NCBI RefSeq assembly: GCF_051390635.1
Contig: NZ_JBPODT010000003.1
Span: forward strand, 784,302-848,301
Length of the DNA stretch: 64,000 nucleotides
Direction of reading: 5' to 3'
From: Microbaculum sp051390635
Lineage (GTDB): Bacteria; Pseudomonadota; Alphaproteobacteria; Rhizobiales; Tepidamorphaceae
Below are positions 44,000 to 52,230 of the stretch, piece by piece; the stretch's first letter is position 1; each line of letters starts with the position of its first letter. The translations under genes and the position numbers were made by a program. The notes below the pieces were generated by a model that had not been told where the DNA came from, searched no databases, and saw only the letters and a list, made by a program, of their open reading frames with translations.

Positions 44000-44256
44000 G
44001 CGTAGAGTTCCAACACCCGCAAGGTCTTCATCTCCCCCAATTTTTTCGCAGGGCGCTAGTCGTATCGGCGAATTCTATGACGTGATTGTGTCGGGAAAAC
44101 CGCGGCAAATCGAGGCTTTCGCCATTTATCCACCCCCGGTGCGATCAAAGTGTCGCGGGGGTTTGCAATTCGCCCACGAGGTTGCTACATAAGCGCCACG
44201 GTCGGTCGCGGCCGTTCTCAGACAACGATCCGGTCAAACGTCCGGCTCGTCCCTGT

Positions 44257-44333
<77 letters not shown>

Positions 44334-44415
44334 CTTTCATTATAATTTCCTAGAATGCGAGATATAGTAACTTGCTTAGGCCACCGCAGTGTGGCGTTTG
44401 TGGTGTGCGCCCAGA

Positions 44416-44434
44416 ATCGGCCCACTCTTGTCGG
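44416..44434 (+). repeat. Outer inverted repeat, left copy
   Basis: ATCGGCCCACTCTTGTCGG matches the reverse complement of 45645-45663 at 16 of 19 positions, with the first ten bases identical. The pair brackets the IS3-like element and probably represents the ends of an older element (IS21-type ends look similar, from memory) into which the IS3 inserted. Confidence 0.4.
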
Positions 44435-44534
44435 TGAATGTCCCATCGTGATGTGATCCTCCCCCACTGAAGTGGTCCGCCGTTATGTTTAGGAAGACGG
44501 AGGATGGGAACTCACCCCGTCTTTGGTCCGGCCG

Positions 44535-45302
44535 TCACGCGACCTTTCGGGCTGGTTGTAGTTGGGCTGCGAAGGCGCTTGGCGTCAAGTTTCCAAGTGC
44601 CGAGTGCGGCCGATTTTCAGTGTAGTCGATCCTCCATTCGTTGATCCGTTGTCGGGCATCGGCCATTGACAGGAACCAGGAAGCATTCAGGCACTCCTGC
44701 CTGACCCGGCTGTTGAAGGCTTCGATATAGGCGTTGTCGCTTGGCTTACCTGGTCTGGAGAAGTCCAGCTCGACCTTGTTGAGGTAAGCCCATTGATCGA
44801 GCAGCCGCCCGGCAAATTCCGGGCCGTTGTCGCCCCGTATACTTTGCGGCTTGCCCCTGACCCGAGCAATCCGGTCAAGCTCATCGATGACCTGGTAGGC
44901 CCGGAAGTTTGTCCTCGCAGCGGTCGCGAGAGCCTCTCTCGTGTGGCAATCCACGATCGTCAGGATCCGGAACGGCCGACCGTCGAAGAGCTTGTCCGAC
45001 ATGAAGTCCATGGCCCAGACATCGTTCAGCCCCTCCTCGCTGTACAGCCGATAGAGGCGCTTGTGGTTCACCTGCCAGCCTTCCCTTTGCAGCAGAATGT
45101 GCAGACGCCGATACCCATACCGGACCCGGCTCTCGGCCAGCTCCTTGAGACGCATCCGCAGTTCCACTGCGGGATCGCGCCGCGACTGGTATCTATGGGA
45201 AGCCCGTCCGAAGCCCATGGCTTGGCACGCACGGCGTTCCGACAACGCGAAGATATCCTGGTAATGGCGGACTACCTCGCGGCGACGGACGAGCTTCACC
45301 AC
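44535..45302 (-). CDS. IS3 transposase orfB with internal deletion
   Basis: 255 aa DDE integrase-type protein. Catalytic D in WAMDFMSD, D in SIRGDNGPEF and E in YIEAFNSRVRQECL are present. Between RLYSEEGL and NDVWAMDF the usual basic linker of roughly 25 residues is missing without loss of frame, so helper-domain spacing is abnormal and activity doubtful. Begins at GTG 45302 overlapping orfA; normally produced as an OrfAB fusion by -1 frameshifting. Confidence 0.85.
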   Translation of the reverse strand: MVKLVRRREVVRHYQDIFALSERRACQAMGFGRASHRYQSRRDPAVELRMRLKELAESRVRYGYRRLHILLQREGWQVNHKRLYRLYSEEGLNDVWAMDFMSDKLFDGRPFRILTIVDCHTREALATAARTNFRAYQVIDELDRIARVRGKPQSIRGDNGPEFAGRLLDQWAYLNKVELDFSRPGKPSDNAYIEAFNSRVRQECLNASWFLSMADARQRINEWRIDYTENRPHSALGNLTPSAFAAQLQPARKVA

Positions 45303-45562
45303 TTTTTTCGCAGCGCATCCTGGAGCATGGTCTTGTCCAGCGTGAGATCAGCGACCAGGCGCTTCAGATTCGAATTCTCCTCCTCAAGCTGCTTCAGCCG
45401 CCGGATCTCCGAAACGCCCATGCCGGCGTAAATCTTCTTCCATCGATAGAACGTGGCTTCCGCAACGCCCATCTTGCGACAGATCTCGCCGACCGTCGTC
45501 CCCGCTTCCGCCCGTCTCAGCGCAAAGGCAATCTGCTCGTCAGAAAATCGCTTCTTCGGCAT
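45296..45562 (-). CDS. IS3 transposase orfA
   Basis: 88 aa helix-turn-helix protein (MPKKRFSDEQIAFALRRAEAGT, GEICRKMGVAEATFYRWKK) with a C-terminal leucine zipper (IRRLKQLEEENSNLKRLVADLTLDK) typical of IS3/IS911 OrfA. Full length. Overlaps orfB by 7 bp around a slippery A6G heptamer. Confidence 0.92.
   Translation of the reverse strand: MPKKRFSDEQIAFALRRAEAGTTVGEICRKMGVAEATFYRWKKIYAGMGVSEIRRLKQLEEENSNLKRLVADLTLDKTMLQDALRKKW
45303..45308 (-). promoter_or_regulatory. Slippery A6 (A6G) -1 frameshift site
   Basis: On the minus strand the orfA end reads CGAAAAAAGTGG; the A6G run is the standard programmed -1 frameshift signal for making the OrfAB transposase of IS3 elements. It sits exactly in the orfA/orfB overlap. 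Confidence 0.7.
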
Positions 45563-45644
45563 TTGGACACTCCTCCATCGCCTGGATAGTGCCCGAAAAT
45601 TCGCACTCGGACCGGATCAGTTTCTCAGGTCAGGACCCGGGTTG

Positions 45645-45663
45645 CCGATCAGGGTGGGCCGAT
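45645..45663 (-). repeat. Outer inverted repeat, right copy
   Basis: CCGATCAGGGTGGGCCGAT, reverse complement of the copy at 44416-44434 with three mismatches. It lies 25 bp beyond the tentative IS3 end. Interpreted as the far end of a mostly deleted older element; no second transposase reading frame is visible between the repeats and the IS3. Confidence 0.4.
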
Positions 45664-45753
45664 GTCGATGTAGTCCATGTGCTCAGCGAGCAGTCGACTA
45701 GGAATAGTTAACTGCCGCCGACAATCGGAAGACGCTCCTCATTTGAGGCGCAT

Positions 45754-46761
45754 CTATGATCTGATCATCAGTTTTCGTTCTTCGCCGGGACTGCGGTCGA
45801 AAAGCCGACGGTAAGCTTGGCCCATATGTGAAGCTGAGACGAAACCGCAGCGCAGCGCGATGGCGGCGATTGGCTCGCTGCTCTCGCGCAGCATCTTGCG
45901 TGCTTCTTTGAGGCGGATGGCGAGATAGAATTTCTGCGGCGTCATGTTCAAGTGGCGATGCCAGAGGCGCTCCATCTGCCGCAGTGACAGGTTACAGCGT
46001 TGGGCGATCTCTGAAATGTCGACGACATTTTCGATGTTCGCTTCCATGCAAGCGATGGCGGCGCTGATGCGGCTATTGTTGATGCCGTAACGCCATTCGA
46101 TCTGCGTGCGCTGAAGCGACTCGGCTCCCCTTATGCGGTGGTAAAGAAACTGGTCGGCGACCTCGGAGGCCAGCAGACTGCCATAGTCGGTCCGGATCTG
46201 ATCTAGTGTCAGGTCGATGGCGGCGATGCCGCCCGCGCAGGTCCAGCGATTGCGGTCGCGGACATAGATCTCGCGGCTGACCTGGATGTCGGGAAACTCC
46301 TCGGCGAACTGGGGGATGGATTCCCAGTGCAATGTGCAGCGATGGTCGGCCAGCAAGCCGGCGCGCGCCAGCACGAATGTGCCCGTGCTGATGGCGCCCA
46401 GCGGTTTGCCTTCCCGTGCAACGCGCTGGAGAAAGGCCATGACGTGCCGGTCGCGCAGCGTTTCGATGCCCAGGCTCGCCACGACCAGGAGTCGGTCGAA
46501 CGCGGGGACTTCGCCGATGGACAGGGTCGGAAAGTTGAAACCGCTGCTTGAGGGGACCTCGCCCCCGGCCGATGACAGCAGCCGCCATTCGTAGAGCGTC
46601 TTGCCGGCCAGTCGGTTCGCCGCCCGCAGGGGTTCGCTCGCCGAGGAAAAGGCCATCAGCGAGAAATCAGGGAAAACCAAAAAGCCGACACTGACGGGTC
46701 GAAGACCATTGGTTTCGTCCGTCTCGGGATCGTTACCCCCGTCCTGCTCTCGCGCTGTCAT
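45754..46761 (-). CDS. GlxA-type AraC regulator (DJ-1/PfpI + AraC HTH)
   Basis: 335 aa from ATG 46761. N-terminal DJ-1/PfpI-like domain (VGFLVFPDFSLMAFSSASEPLRAANRLAG; LGAISTGTFVLARAGLL at the position of the amidase nucleophile, here Thr, so non-enzymatic) and C-terminal AraC HTH (DISEIAQRCNLSLRQMERLWHRH; CGFVSASHMGQAYRRLFDRSPGE). This group (GbdR, CdhR, ArgR-like) senses quaternary amines or amino acids. A close paralogue is at 58778. Likely controls the hydrolase operons around 46.9-57.3 kb. Confidence 0.88.
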   Translation of the reverse strand: MTAREQDGGNDPETDETNGLRPVSVGFLVFPDFSLMAFSSASEPLRAANRLAGKTLYEWRLLSSAGGEVPSSSGFNFPTLSIGEVPAFDRLLVVASLGIETLRDRHVMAFLQRVAREGKPLGAISTGTFVLARAGLLADHRCTLHWESIPQFAEEFPDIQVSREIYVRDRNRWTCAGGIAAIDLTLDQIRTDYGSLLASEVADQFLYHRIRGAESLQRTQIEWRYGINNSRISAAIACMEANIENVVDISEIAQRCNLSLRQMERLWHRHLNMTPQKFYLAIRLKEARKMLRESSEPIAAIALRCGFVSASHMGQAYRRLFDRSPGEERKLMIRS

Positions 46762-46855
46762 GGTCTGCCGGATCGTGAAGGGCGGGGTCGCTTGTCCCCT
46801 ATCTGCTTCTATCTCGGTTCTCTGGCGCGGCAATGCAAGTTCGACAAAAGGCAGG

Positions 46856-46880
46856 ACGTCCCCGGCTGGGCCGGGGACGT
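46856..46880 (-). terminator. Hairpin terminator after the 46909-48782 operon
   Basis: Perfect ten-base stem ACGTCCCCGG (46856-46865) / CCGGGGACGT (46871-46880) with loop CTGGG, 28 bp beyond the hydrolase stop. On the minus strand a short T-run (CCTTTTG) follows nine bases later, so termination is plausible though not textbook. Confidence 0.55.
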
Positions 46881-46908
46881 GACGATGGGGTGACGGCGGG
46901 AGATCGGA

Positions 46909-47880
46909 TCAGCCGTGGGCCGCCCGGATGGCCTCGTCGATTTTGCCGATGAGCGTTTCGAAGATCGGGTTGCCGTCCTCGAGCTGCTGGCCATGCTTCA
47001 TGTCGTCGATGAGCACGGGGGCATCGCCTTTGAGGCCCGGATAGACCTGGTGCAGGCGGACGGATTCAGACGGCATATGCAGGCTGTTGGCGATGCCGTG
47101 AATGATCAGTGCCGGAGGGAAATCGCTGGCGATGCCCGCCAGGTCGCTTTCGGGGTCGAAGGTCACATAGCTCTTGTAGGAAAGGGCGGTGACATGCGAG
47201 CAGCCCGGCCAGCGGTCGACCTTGCCCACTTCCGTATACTTGCCCAATTGCACATCGGTATAGTCCTGCGTCGCCGGGTCGAGCGGATAAAAGCCGGTCT
47301 GTGTCGCTGCCGTGCCGGTATCGAAGGGCGGAATTGCCGCATCGTCGGCCAGCGCGGAAATGGCGAGATGGGCTCCAACAGCATCGGCGCGCAAATTCTG
47401 CAGGGCGCTGAGGCGCGTATAGCTCATCGGCACATAATAGGCGATCTGCTCGCGATCCGAACGGGCCAGTTCGGAAACGGCGGCGAGGCTCGCCACCGCA
47501 CCCATGGCCCAGGAGGCAACGGCCGGCGCCGCGCCGAAGCGCTGGCGCGTCCACTCGATGAGCGCAAGAAGCTCGATCGTCTGATCTTCCAGGCTGACAT
47601 TGGTCACCGTTACGTCGCCCGCCTTGCTCGTATTGCGGACGTCGCGATTGGAGAAGAAGCCCGAAACGTCATAGGTCACGGCATTGTAGCCGCGGGCCGC
47701 CATGGTGCGGCCGAACAGCTGGCCATACATCGCCACGCCGCCGGTGAAGCCCGAATTGAAGATGAAAGGGGGCAGGCTCTTGTCCGCCTCGGCTGGACGA
47801 AACACGAAGCCGCGCAATTGCAGCGTGGTGTTGCCATAGGTCACCGGGAACGTGAATTCTTCTTCAATCAACTGAGTCAT
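46909..47880 (-). CDS. Alpha/beta-hydrolase-like protein lacking the nucleophile serine
   Basis: 323 aa alpha/beta-hydrolase fold. Oxyanion region FIFNSGFTGG (39-48), strand ARGYNAVTYDVSGFFSNRD, nucleophile elbow VASWAMGAVA (121-130) where A125 occupies the position of the catalytic Ser of GxSxGG, acid region and terminal MKHGQQLEDGN with the histidine. Without serine a hydrolase reaction by the usual mechanism is unlikely. Overlaps the amidohydrolase gene by 4 bp (ATGA). Could still bind ligand, or use another residue. Confidence 0.75.
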   Translation of the reverse strand: MTQLIEEEFTFPVTYGNTTLQLRGFVFRPAEADKSLPPFIFNSGFTGGVAMYGQLFGRTMAARGYNAVTYDVSGFFSNRDVRNTSKAGDVTVTNVSLEDQTIELLALIEWTRQRFGAAPAVASWAMGAVASLAAVSELARSDREQIAYYVPMSYTRLSALQNLRADAVGAHLAISALADDAAIPPFDTGTAATQTGFYPLDPATQDYTDVQLGKYTEVGKVDRWPGCSHVTALSYKSYVTFDPESDLAGIASDFPPALIIHGIANSLHMPSESVRLHQVYPGLKGDAPVLIDDMKHGQQLEDGNPIFETLIGKIDEAIRAAHG

Positions 47881-48782
47881 GACGGTGCTTTCATTGGCAT
47901 TGGGTTTATCCAGGATCGCGCACCCTGCAAAATGCTCTGGGGCGCAAGCCGCGTCGCACTGGCTGCCAATCCGGCCAGACGGGCGGTGTATTCGAGAGCC
48001 GTCAGCGGCGTCAGCTGGTCGCCATAGGGGCGTCCGGACTGATCAAGCCCGACATGGGGAGCGTCACTGGCCTGAAGCAGGATCTGGTCCGGGCCGAGAG
48101 CGTCGAGAATGCGCAGTAGGAAGGGCAGGGTGACCTCGGCGTTGGTCGCCGTTCGGTAGCCGGGACCTTTGAAAACGGTATTGCCGCGCGCCCGCGCTGA
48201 ATCAACCAACGCAATGTGGCCCGGGTCGTCCGTTCCGCGCTCGGGATGGCAGGTGCCCAGATGGTCGATGATCAAGGGCACATGGTCAGGTATGCGGCGC
48301 AGCACGACGAGATTGACGCGCGGATCCTTGGCATAGACATGCAGATGCTGATCGGACCGCAGCCGGCCGAGTAGGGCATTCCAGTCCTGACCGGCACATA
48401 GGCTGCCCGGGACGTCTTCCAGGCGGGTGTCGTGCAATACGACGCGTATGCCCTTGACCCGGGGATGGGCGAGGCGTTCGGACGTAGCATAGGCCGGATC
48501 CGCCAGAATCGTGCCGGTAATGGCAATGCCGCCATATCGGGCTGGAAAGGCTTTCTGCAGCGTGTCCAGCTCGTGAAATGACGCAAAGACGTTTTCGGAA
48601 TCGGGCAGGATCGACAGATGCGCATTATGCACCAGCTCCGGCTTGATACCGGCATCGATCAGGGTGTCGAGATAGTCGGTCAGCGTATGCGGCGCCGGCA
48701 TGCTATAGGGTTTCGGGCCGGCGGCCCGTGCCAGATCCCGCGCCGTGTAGAAATGGACGTGGGCATCAATCAACTGCGTCAC
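47877..48782 (-). CDS. Amidohydrolase-2 family metal-dependent hydrolase
   Basis: 301 aa TIM-barrel hydrolase of the PF04909 type (2-pyrone-4,6-dicarboxylate lactonase / ACMSD relatives). HxH metal motif in LIDAHVHFYTARD at residues 8-10, LIIDHLGTCHP (strand with His), and terminal ASDAPHVGLDQSG with the catalytic Asp. GTG 48782 chosen: AAAGGAG lies 8 bases upstream and the HxH falls at its normal N-terminal place; an ATG upstream would extend into the regulatory region. First gene of a two-gene operon with the hydrolase-like protein. Confidence 0.82.
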   Translation of the reverse strand: MTQLIDAHVHFYTARDLARAAGPKPYSMPAPHTLTDYLDTLIDAGIKPELVHNAHLSILPDSENVFASFHELDTLQKAFPARYGGIAITGTILADPAYATSERLAHPRVKGIRVVLHDTRLEDVPGSLCAGQDWNALLGRLRSDQHLHVYAKDPRVNLVVLRRIPDHVPLIIDHLGTCHPERGTDDPGHIALVDSARARGNTVFKGPGYRTATNAEVTLPFLLRILDALGPDQILLQASDAPHVGLDQSGRPYGDQLTPLTALEYTARLAGLAASATRLAPQSILQGARSWINPMPMKAPS

Positions 48783-48843
48783 CGGAATGCTCCTTTGGTC
48801 AACTCCCGAACCTAGAGAAACCTCTGCGATCCGCATTCCAGCG

Positions 48844-48863
48844 GATCGCCAAGAACTATCAAA
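48844..48863 (-). promoter_or_regulatory. Operator-like site upstream of the amidohydrolase operon
   Basis: On the minus strand this reads TTTGATAGTTCTTGGCGATC. It is 19/20 identical to the plus-strand site at 48975-48994. After both sites, GGAA follows at +5 and CTAGG at +29, so site and spacing to presumed promoter elements are conserved. Probably bound by one of the two GlxA-type regulators. Confidence 0.5.
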
Positions 48864-48974
48864 GAGTCGCCATGATGTGCGCGCAATGCTGTCCGGGCTC
48901 CTCTCCCTTCCCCCGTGGGAGGGCATGTGCAGCTTGGGCCACGCCACCGGGTGGGGCATGGGGCGTGTCGATCA

Positions 48975-48994
48975 TTTGATAGTTATTGGCGATC
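48975..48994 (+). promoter_or_regulatory. Operator-like site upstream of the CocE/OpuC operon
   Basis: TTTGATAGTTATTGGCGATC on the plus strand, matching the minus-strand site at 48844-48863 with one difference, and followed at equal distances by GGAA and CTAGG. Suggests that both divergent operons answer to one regulator. Confidence 0.5.
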
Positions 48995-49174
48995 TCTCGG
49001 AAAGCTGGACTGTCTCAAGCTGCTAGGCTTGCAAGATGAAGATGTGGCGATCGGAGCGCGGGGCCAACCAGCATTCGGATCGGTCGGTTTCGATAAAGGG
49101 CACATCGGAAGTCGGTTCTGCGCCGGATGCGGATCGCGCCGGCGCCGCCATCGCCCGTGAGAAAGGGATGCGCA

Positions 49175-51217
49175 TTGACGCAGGTTGAAAGCGAGGAAAC
49201 GGTCTGGATTCCCCTTTCGGACGGCTGTCGCCTCGCGGCGCGGACCTGGCGCCCCGCTGGCGTTACCGAGCCTCTCCCCGCCATCCTCGAATTCATCCCC
49301 TATCGCCGGCGCGACCGCCATCGCAACGATGACGCCTTCACCCATCCGGCCCTGGCGGCCCGGGGCTATGTATGCGTGCGGGTCGACATGCGCGGCTCCG
49401 GCGACAGCGATGGGCTGCTGTATGACGAATATACCGCGCCCGAATGGAAGGACGCCTGCGAGGTCATCGCCTGGATGGCGGAGCAGGACTGGTGCGACGG
49501 ACAGGTGGGGATGATGGGCCTCTCCTGGGGCGGATTCAATTCGCTCCAGGTCGCAGCCTGCCGACCGCCGGCCCTCAAGGCCGTAGTCTCGGTTTGCGCA
49601 TCGGATGACCGCTATCGCGACGACATGCATTATATGGGCGGCTGCCTGCTCAACGACAATTTGCAGTATGGGGCGACGCTGTTCACCTGGCTGGGAACAC
49701 CGCCGGACCCCGAGATCGTCGGCCCGCGCTGGCGGCAGATGTGGCTCGATCGCCTCGCGGTTGTCGAGCCGCCGGCAGCGCGCTGGATGCAGCATCCGAC
49801 GCGCGATGCCTATTGGCGTTCGGGCAGCGTCTGCGAGGATTACGGGCAGATCGAGGTGCCGGTCCTGACCGTTAGCGGCTGGGCGGATGGCTATACCAAT
49901 GCGGTCATGCGCCTGCTTTCGGGCCTCAAGGGGCCGCGCAAGGGCCTGATCGGACCATGGGGGCACGCCTATCCGCACGTTGCGACGCCCGGTCCGTCCA
50001 TCGACTTCATCGCCTATCTCGCCCGCTGGTTCGATCACTGGCTAAAGGGCCGTGATACCGGACTCATGGACGAGCCAATGCTCACCGCCTGGATTCAGCA
50101 ATCGGAACCGCCGCGCCCGGCCTATGTCGAGCGCAGGGGAGACTGGATCGGGCAGCGTCAGTGGCCGCCCGCTGATGCGAAACGTCTCGCGCTCGTGGCG
50201 GCGCCGGGCGGCGTGCTCGCTACCCACCCGGTAAGCGGGCAGGGCACGCTGGCGACGATCTCGTCGCCAGCCGATACGGGTACGGCGTCGGGCGAATGGT
50301 GCCCCTATGGCTGGGGGTCCGACATGCCTTTTGATCAGCGTGGCGACGATGCCCTGTCAGCCACTTTCGACATGGCGGTTCTGAGCGAAACGCTGACCCT
50401 GCTTGGCGGATCCGAGGTCGAGCTCAGTCTTGATTGCAACCGCCCGGAAGGCATGATTGCCGTGCGCCTCAACGAAGTTGCGCCCGACGGCAGCAGCCGT
50501 CGCATTACCTACGGTCTGGCCAATCTTGCTCTGTCGGATGACTATTCGGGGCCGCGGCGCATGGTGCCCGGCGCCCCCTTCGCGGTCATACTGCGCCTCA
50601 ACGACGCCGGCTATGAGATTCCCGCCGGTCACAGCCTCAGGCTGTCCATAGCCACGACCTATTGGCCTCTCGCCGTGGGCAGTCCGGGCCCCGCGACCGT
50701 ACGCCTCCACTCGGCCCGCCTTCTCCTGCCGCTCCTTGATGCGGACAACGCTGCCGCGCCGCCGGCTTTAGGTACGGCGGTGGTGCCTGCTTATCCCGAG
50801 GCGCGCCAGGCCGTCGCGCCGGCGCGCGGTCGTATCGCAGTGACCCGGCAGCTCGAGCGCGAAGAAACAAGCGTCGAGGTCGTACGCAATCTCGGTGCAG
50901 TCGAACTCGGTGATGTGGCGTTGACGCTGCGCGCGTTGGGCTCGGAAAGCTATCGCATGCCCTGGCGGGACCCGGCATCCGCCCTCTCCGAGACGTCGCG
51001 GCTGGCAGCCATGCAGAGGCCGGACTGGAATGTGCGGATCGAGTCCCGAACCAGCCTGGGCTTCGAGGGCGAAGACTATCGGTTCCGCGCCGTGCTCGAA
51101 GCCTTTGAGGACGAGGCGCCGATCTTCCGCCGGGAATGGGACATGGCCATTCCGCGGCCGAAAGCGCTTCCGCCGGGAAACGGGCCGGATGACCGCGTGG
51201 CGACTCTGCCCGCCTAA
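49175..51217 (+). CDS. CocE/NonD-family hydrolase (first copy)
   Basis: 680 aa serine hydrolase related to X-Pro dipeptidyl peptidase and cocaine esterase. N-terminal alpha/beta domain with RVDMRGSGDSDG (69-80), nucleophile S117 in GMMGLSWGGF, Asp in VSGWADGYTN, His in GPWGHAYPH; C-terminal jelly-roll (PepX_C) domain after ~residue 350. No signal peptide, so cytoplasmic. Start: TTG 49175 has a GAAAGGGA site; ATG 49127 in the same frame is an alternative adding 16 residues. Head of an operon with the osmoprotectant importer. Cleaves an ester or amide; substrate unknown. Confidence 0.88.
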   Translation: MTQVESEETVWIPLSDGCRLAARTWRPAGVTEPLPAILEFIPYRRRDRHRNDDAFTHPALAARGYVCVRVDMRGSGDSDGLLYDEYTAPEWKDACEVIAWMAEQDWCDGQVGMMGLSWGGFNSLQVAACRPPALKAVVSVCASDDRYRDDMHYMGGCLLNDNLQYGATLFTWLGTPPDPEIVGPRWRQMWLDRLAVVEPPAARWMQHPTRDAYWRSGSVCEDYGQIEVPVLTVSGWADGYTNAVMRLLSGLKGPRKGLIGPWGHAYPHVATPGPSIDFIAYLARWFDHWLKGRDTGLMDEPMLTAWIQQSEPPRPAYVERRGDWIGQRQWPPADAKRLALVAAPGGVLATHPVSGQGTLATISSPADTGTASGEWCPYGWGSDMPFDQRGDDALSATFDMAVLSETLTLLGGSEVELSLDCNRPEGMIAVRLNEVAPDGSSRRITYGLANLALSDDYSGPRRMVPGAPFAVILRLNDAGYEIPAGHSLRLSIATTYWPLAVGSPGPATVRLHSARLLLPLLDADNAAAPPALGTAVVPAYPEARQAVAPARGRIAVTRQLEREETSVEVVRNLGAVELGDVALTLRALGSESYRMPWRDPASALSETSRLAAMQRPDWNVRIESRTSLGFEGEDYRFRAVLEAFEDEAPIFRREWDMAIPRPKALPPGNGPDDRVATLPA

Positions 51218-51249
51218 ACAGCAAACCCCAAACACAAAGGGAGACTAGA

Positions 51250-52155
51250 TTGACAAGGTCACACAAAAGAATGGGCCTGAAAGCAGCCATTGCCGGCTTC
51301 TTGGCCATTGGCATGGTGTCGGGCACCCTCGCGCAGGAGCAGCCGGTCCGGGTCGGCTTCCCGAACCAAACCGAACAGGCCATGCTCGGCCACATGGCTG
51401 CCCTGATCGTCGAAAAGAAATTAGGTCTGGAAGTCGAGCTTTCGCCCAATCTGGGTGGCACCGCCATCGGCCAGCAGGCCATCATCCAGGGTGCGATCGA
51501 TATCTTCCCCGACTATACCGGCGATGCGCTGGCCAATGTGCTCCGTGAGGATCCGCTGACCAATCCTGGCGAAGCCTACGACCGCGTGAAGTCGCAGTAT
51601 GCCGAGAAGTTCGACATCGTCTGGCGCGCCCCGACCAAGTTCAACAATACCTATGCGCTGGCGCTCAAGAGCGAGCGCGCCACTGAAATGGACGTGTCGA
51701 GCATCTCGGGTCTCGAACCGCATGCGGCGGATCTGTCCCTTGGGTCTTCGGTGGAATTCGCGGCCCGACCGCTGGATGGCTATCCCGGATTGGTCAAAGC
51801 CTATGGCTTCGAGTTCGGATCGATCAAGCCCATGGATATCGGGCTCATGTATACGTCCGTGGATGCCGGCCAGGTCGACGTGATCGTCGCCTTTGCCACC
51901 GACGCCCGCATCGGCAAGCTCGGCCTGACGGTGCTCGACGACGACAAGTATTTCTTCCCGGCCTATAATGCCGCGATCACGGTGCGTCAGGATCTGCTGG
52001 ACCGTCATCCCGAGATCGGGCCGGCCATCGACGATGTCATCGGCAATCTCGATACCGTGACACAGGTTCGCCTCAACGCGCGCGCCGACATCGACAACAT
52101 TCCGCTCGAAGTTGTCGCCGAGGAGTATCTCCGGGAAATCGGTGTCATCGACTAA
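51250..52155 (+). CDS. Osmoprotectant-type (OpuAC/OsmX) periplasmic binding protein
   Basis: 301 aa glycine betaine/choline/carnitine-type receptor with signal peptide (residues 8-29, cleavage after LAQ). The ligand domain opens with PVRVGFPNQTEQAMLGHMAALIVEKKLGLEVELSPNLGGTA and contains FPDYTGDAL and TSVDAGQVDVIVAFATDARI, usual OpuCC/OsmX landmarks. TTG 51250 behind AAAGGGAG; ATG 51271 is an alternative. Followed by two permeases and an ATPase. Binding of a quaternary ammonium or related compound is the family expectation. Confidence 0.88.
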   Translation: MTRSHKRMGLKAAIAGFLAIGMVSGTLAQEQPVRVGFPNQTEQAMLGHMAALIVEKKLGLEVELSPNLGGTAIGQQAIIQGAIDIFPDYTGDALANVLREDPLTNPGEAYDRVKSQYAEKFDIVWRAPTKFNNTYALALKSERATEMDVSSISGLEPHAADLSLGSSVEFAARPLDGYPGLVKAYGFEFGSIKPMDIGLMYTSVDAGQVDVIVAFATDARIGKLGLTVLDDDKYFFPAYNAAITVRQDLLDRHPEIGPAIDDVIGNLDTVTQVRLNARADIDNIPLEVVAEEYLREIGVID

Positions 52156-52230
52156 GAACCGGAAGGGCCGCGCCGGCGTGGCCCTTCATTCCCCCTTTTC
52201 GGGGCAGTCCGCGCGTCCGGATGGAGCGGC

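Larger units (their letters stand above)
44454..45619 (-). mobile_element. IS3-family insertion sequence, probably decayed
   Basis: About 1.17 kb unit with overlapping orfA/orfB on the minus strand, bounded by TGATCC at 44454-44459 and GGATCA at 45614-45619. Only the outermost six bases of the ends are clearly inverted and no target-site duplication is visible (GATG versus GTTT). With the internal gap in orfB this suggests an inactive copy of a ~1.25 kb IS407/IS3-type element. Ends are tentative. Confidence 0.6.
48783..49174. promoter_or_regulatory. Divergent control region with two matched operator-like sites
   Basis: 392 bp without a gene between the amidohydrolase and CocE genes. It holds two copies of a 20-base site (48844-48863 and 48975-48994, see those entries), each oriented toward the gene it precedes. 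The stretch between them is GC-rich with a local palindrome around CCCTTCCCCCGTGGGAGGG (48904-48922). Confidence 0.5.

Noticed and set aside
45563..45753. Target-site duplication or second IS right of the IS3 element
   Set aside because: No direct repeat of the left flank and no transposase-like frame; only the 19-bp inverted repeat is supportable.
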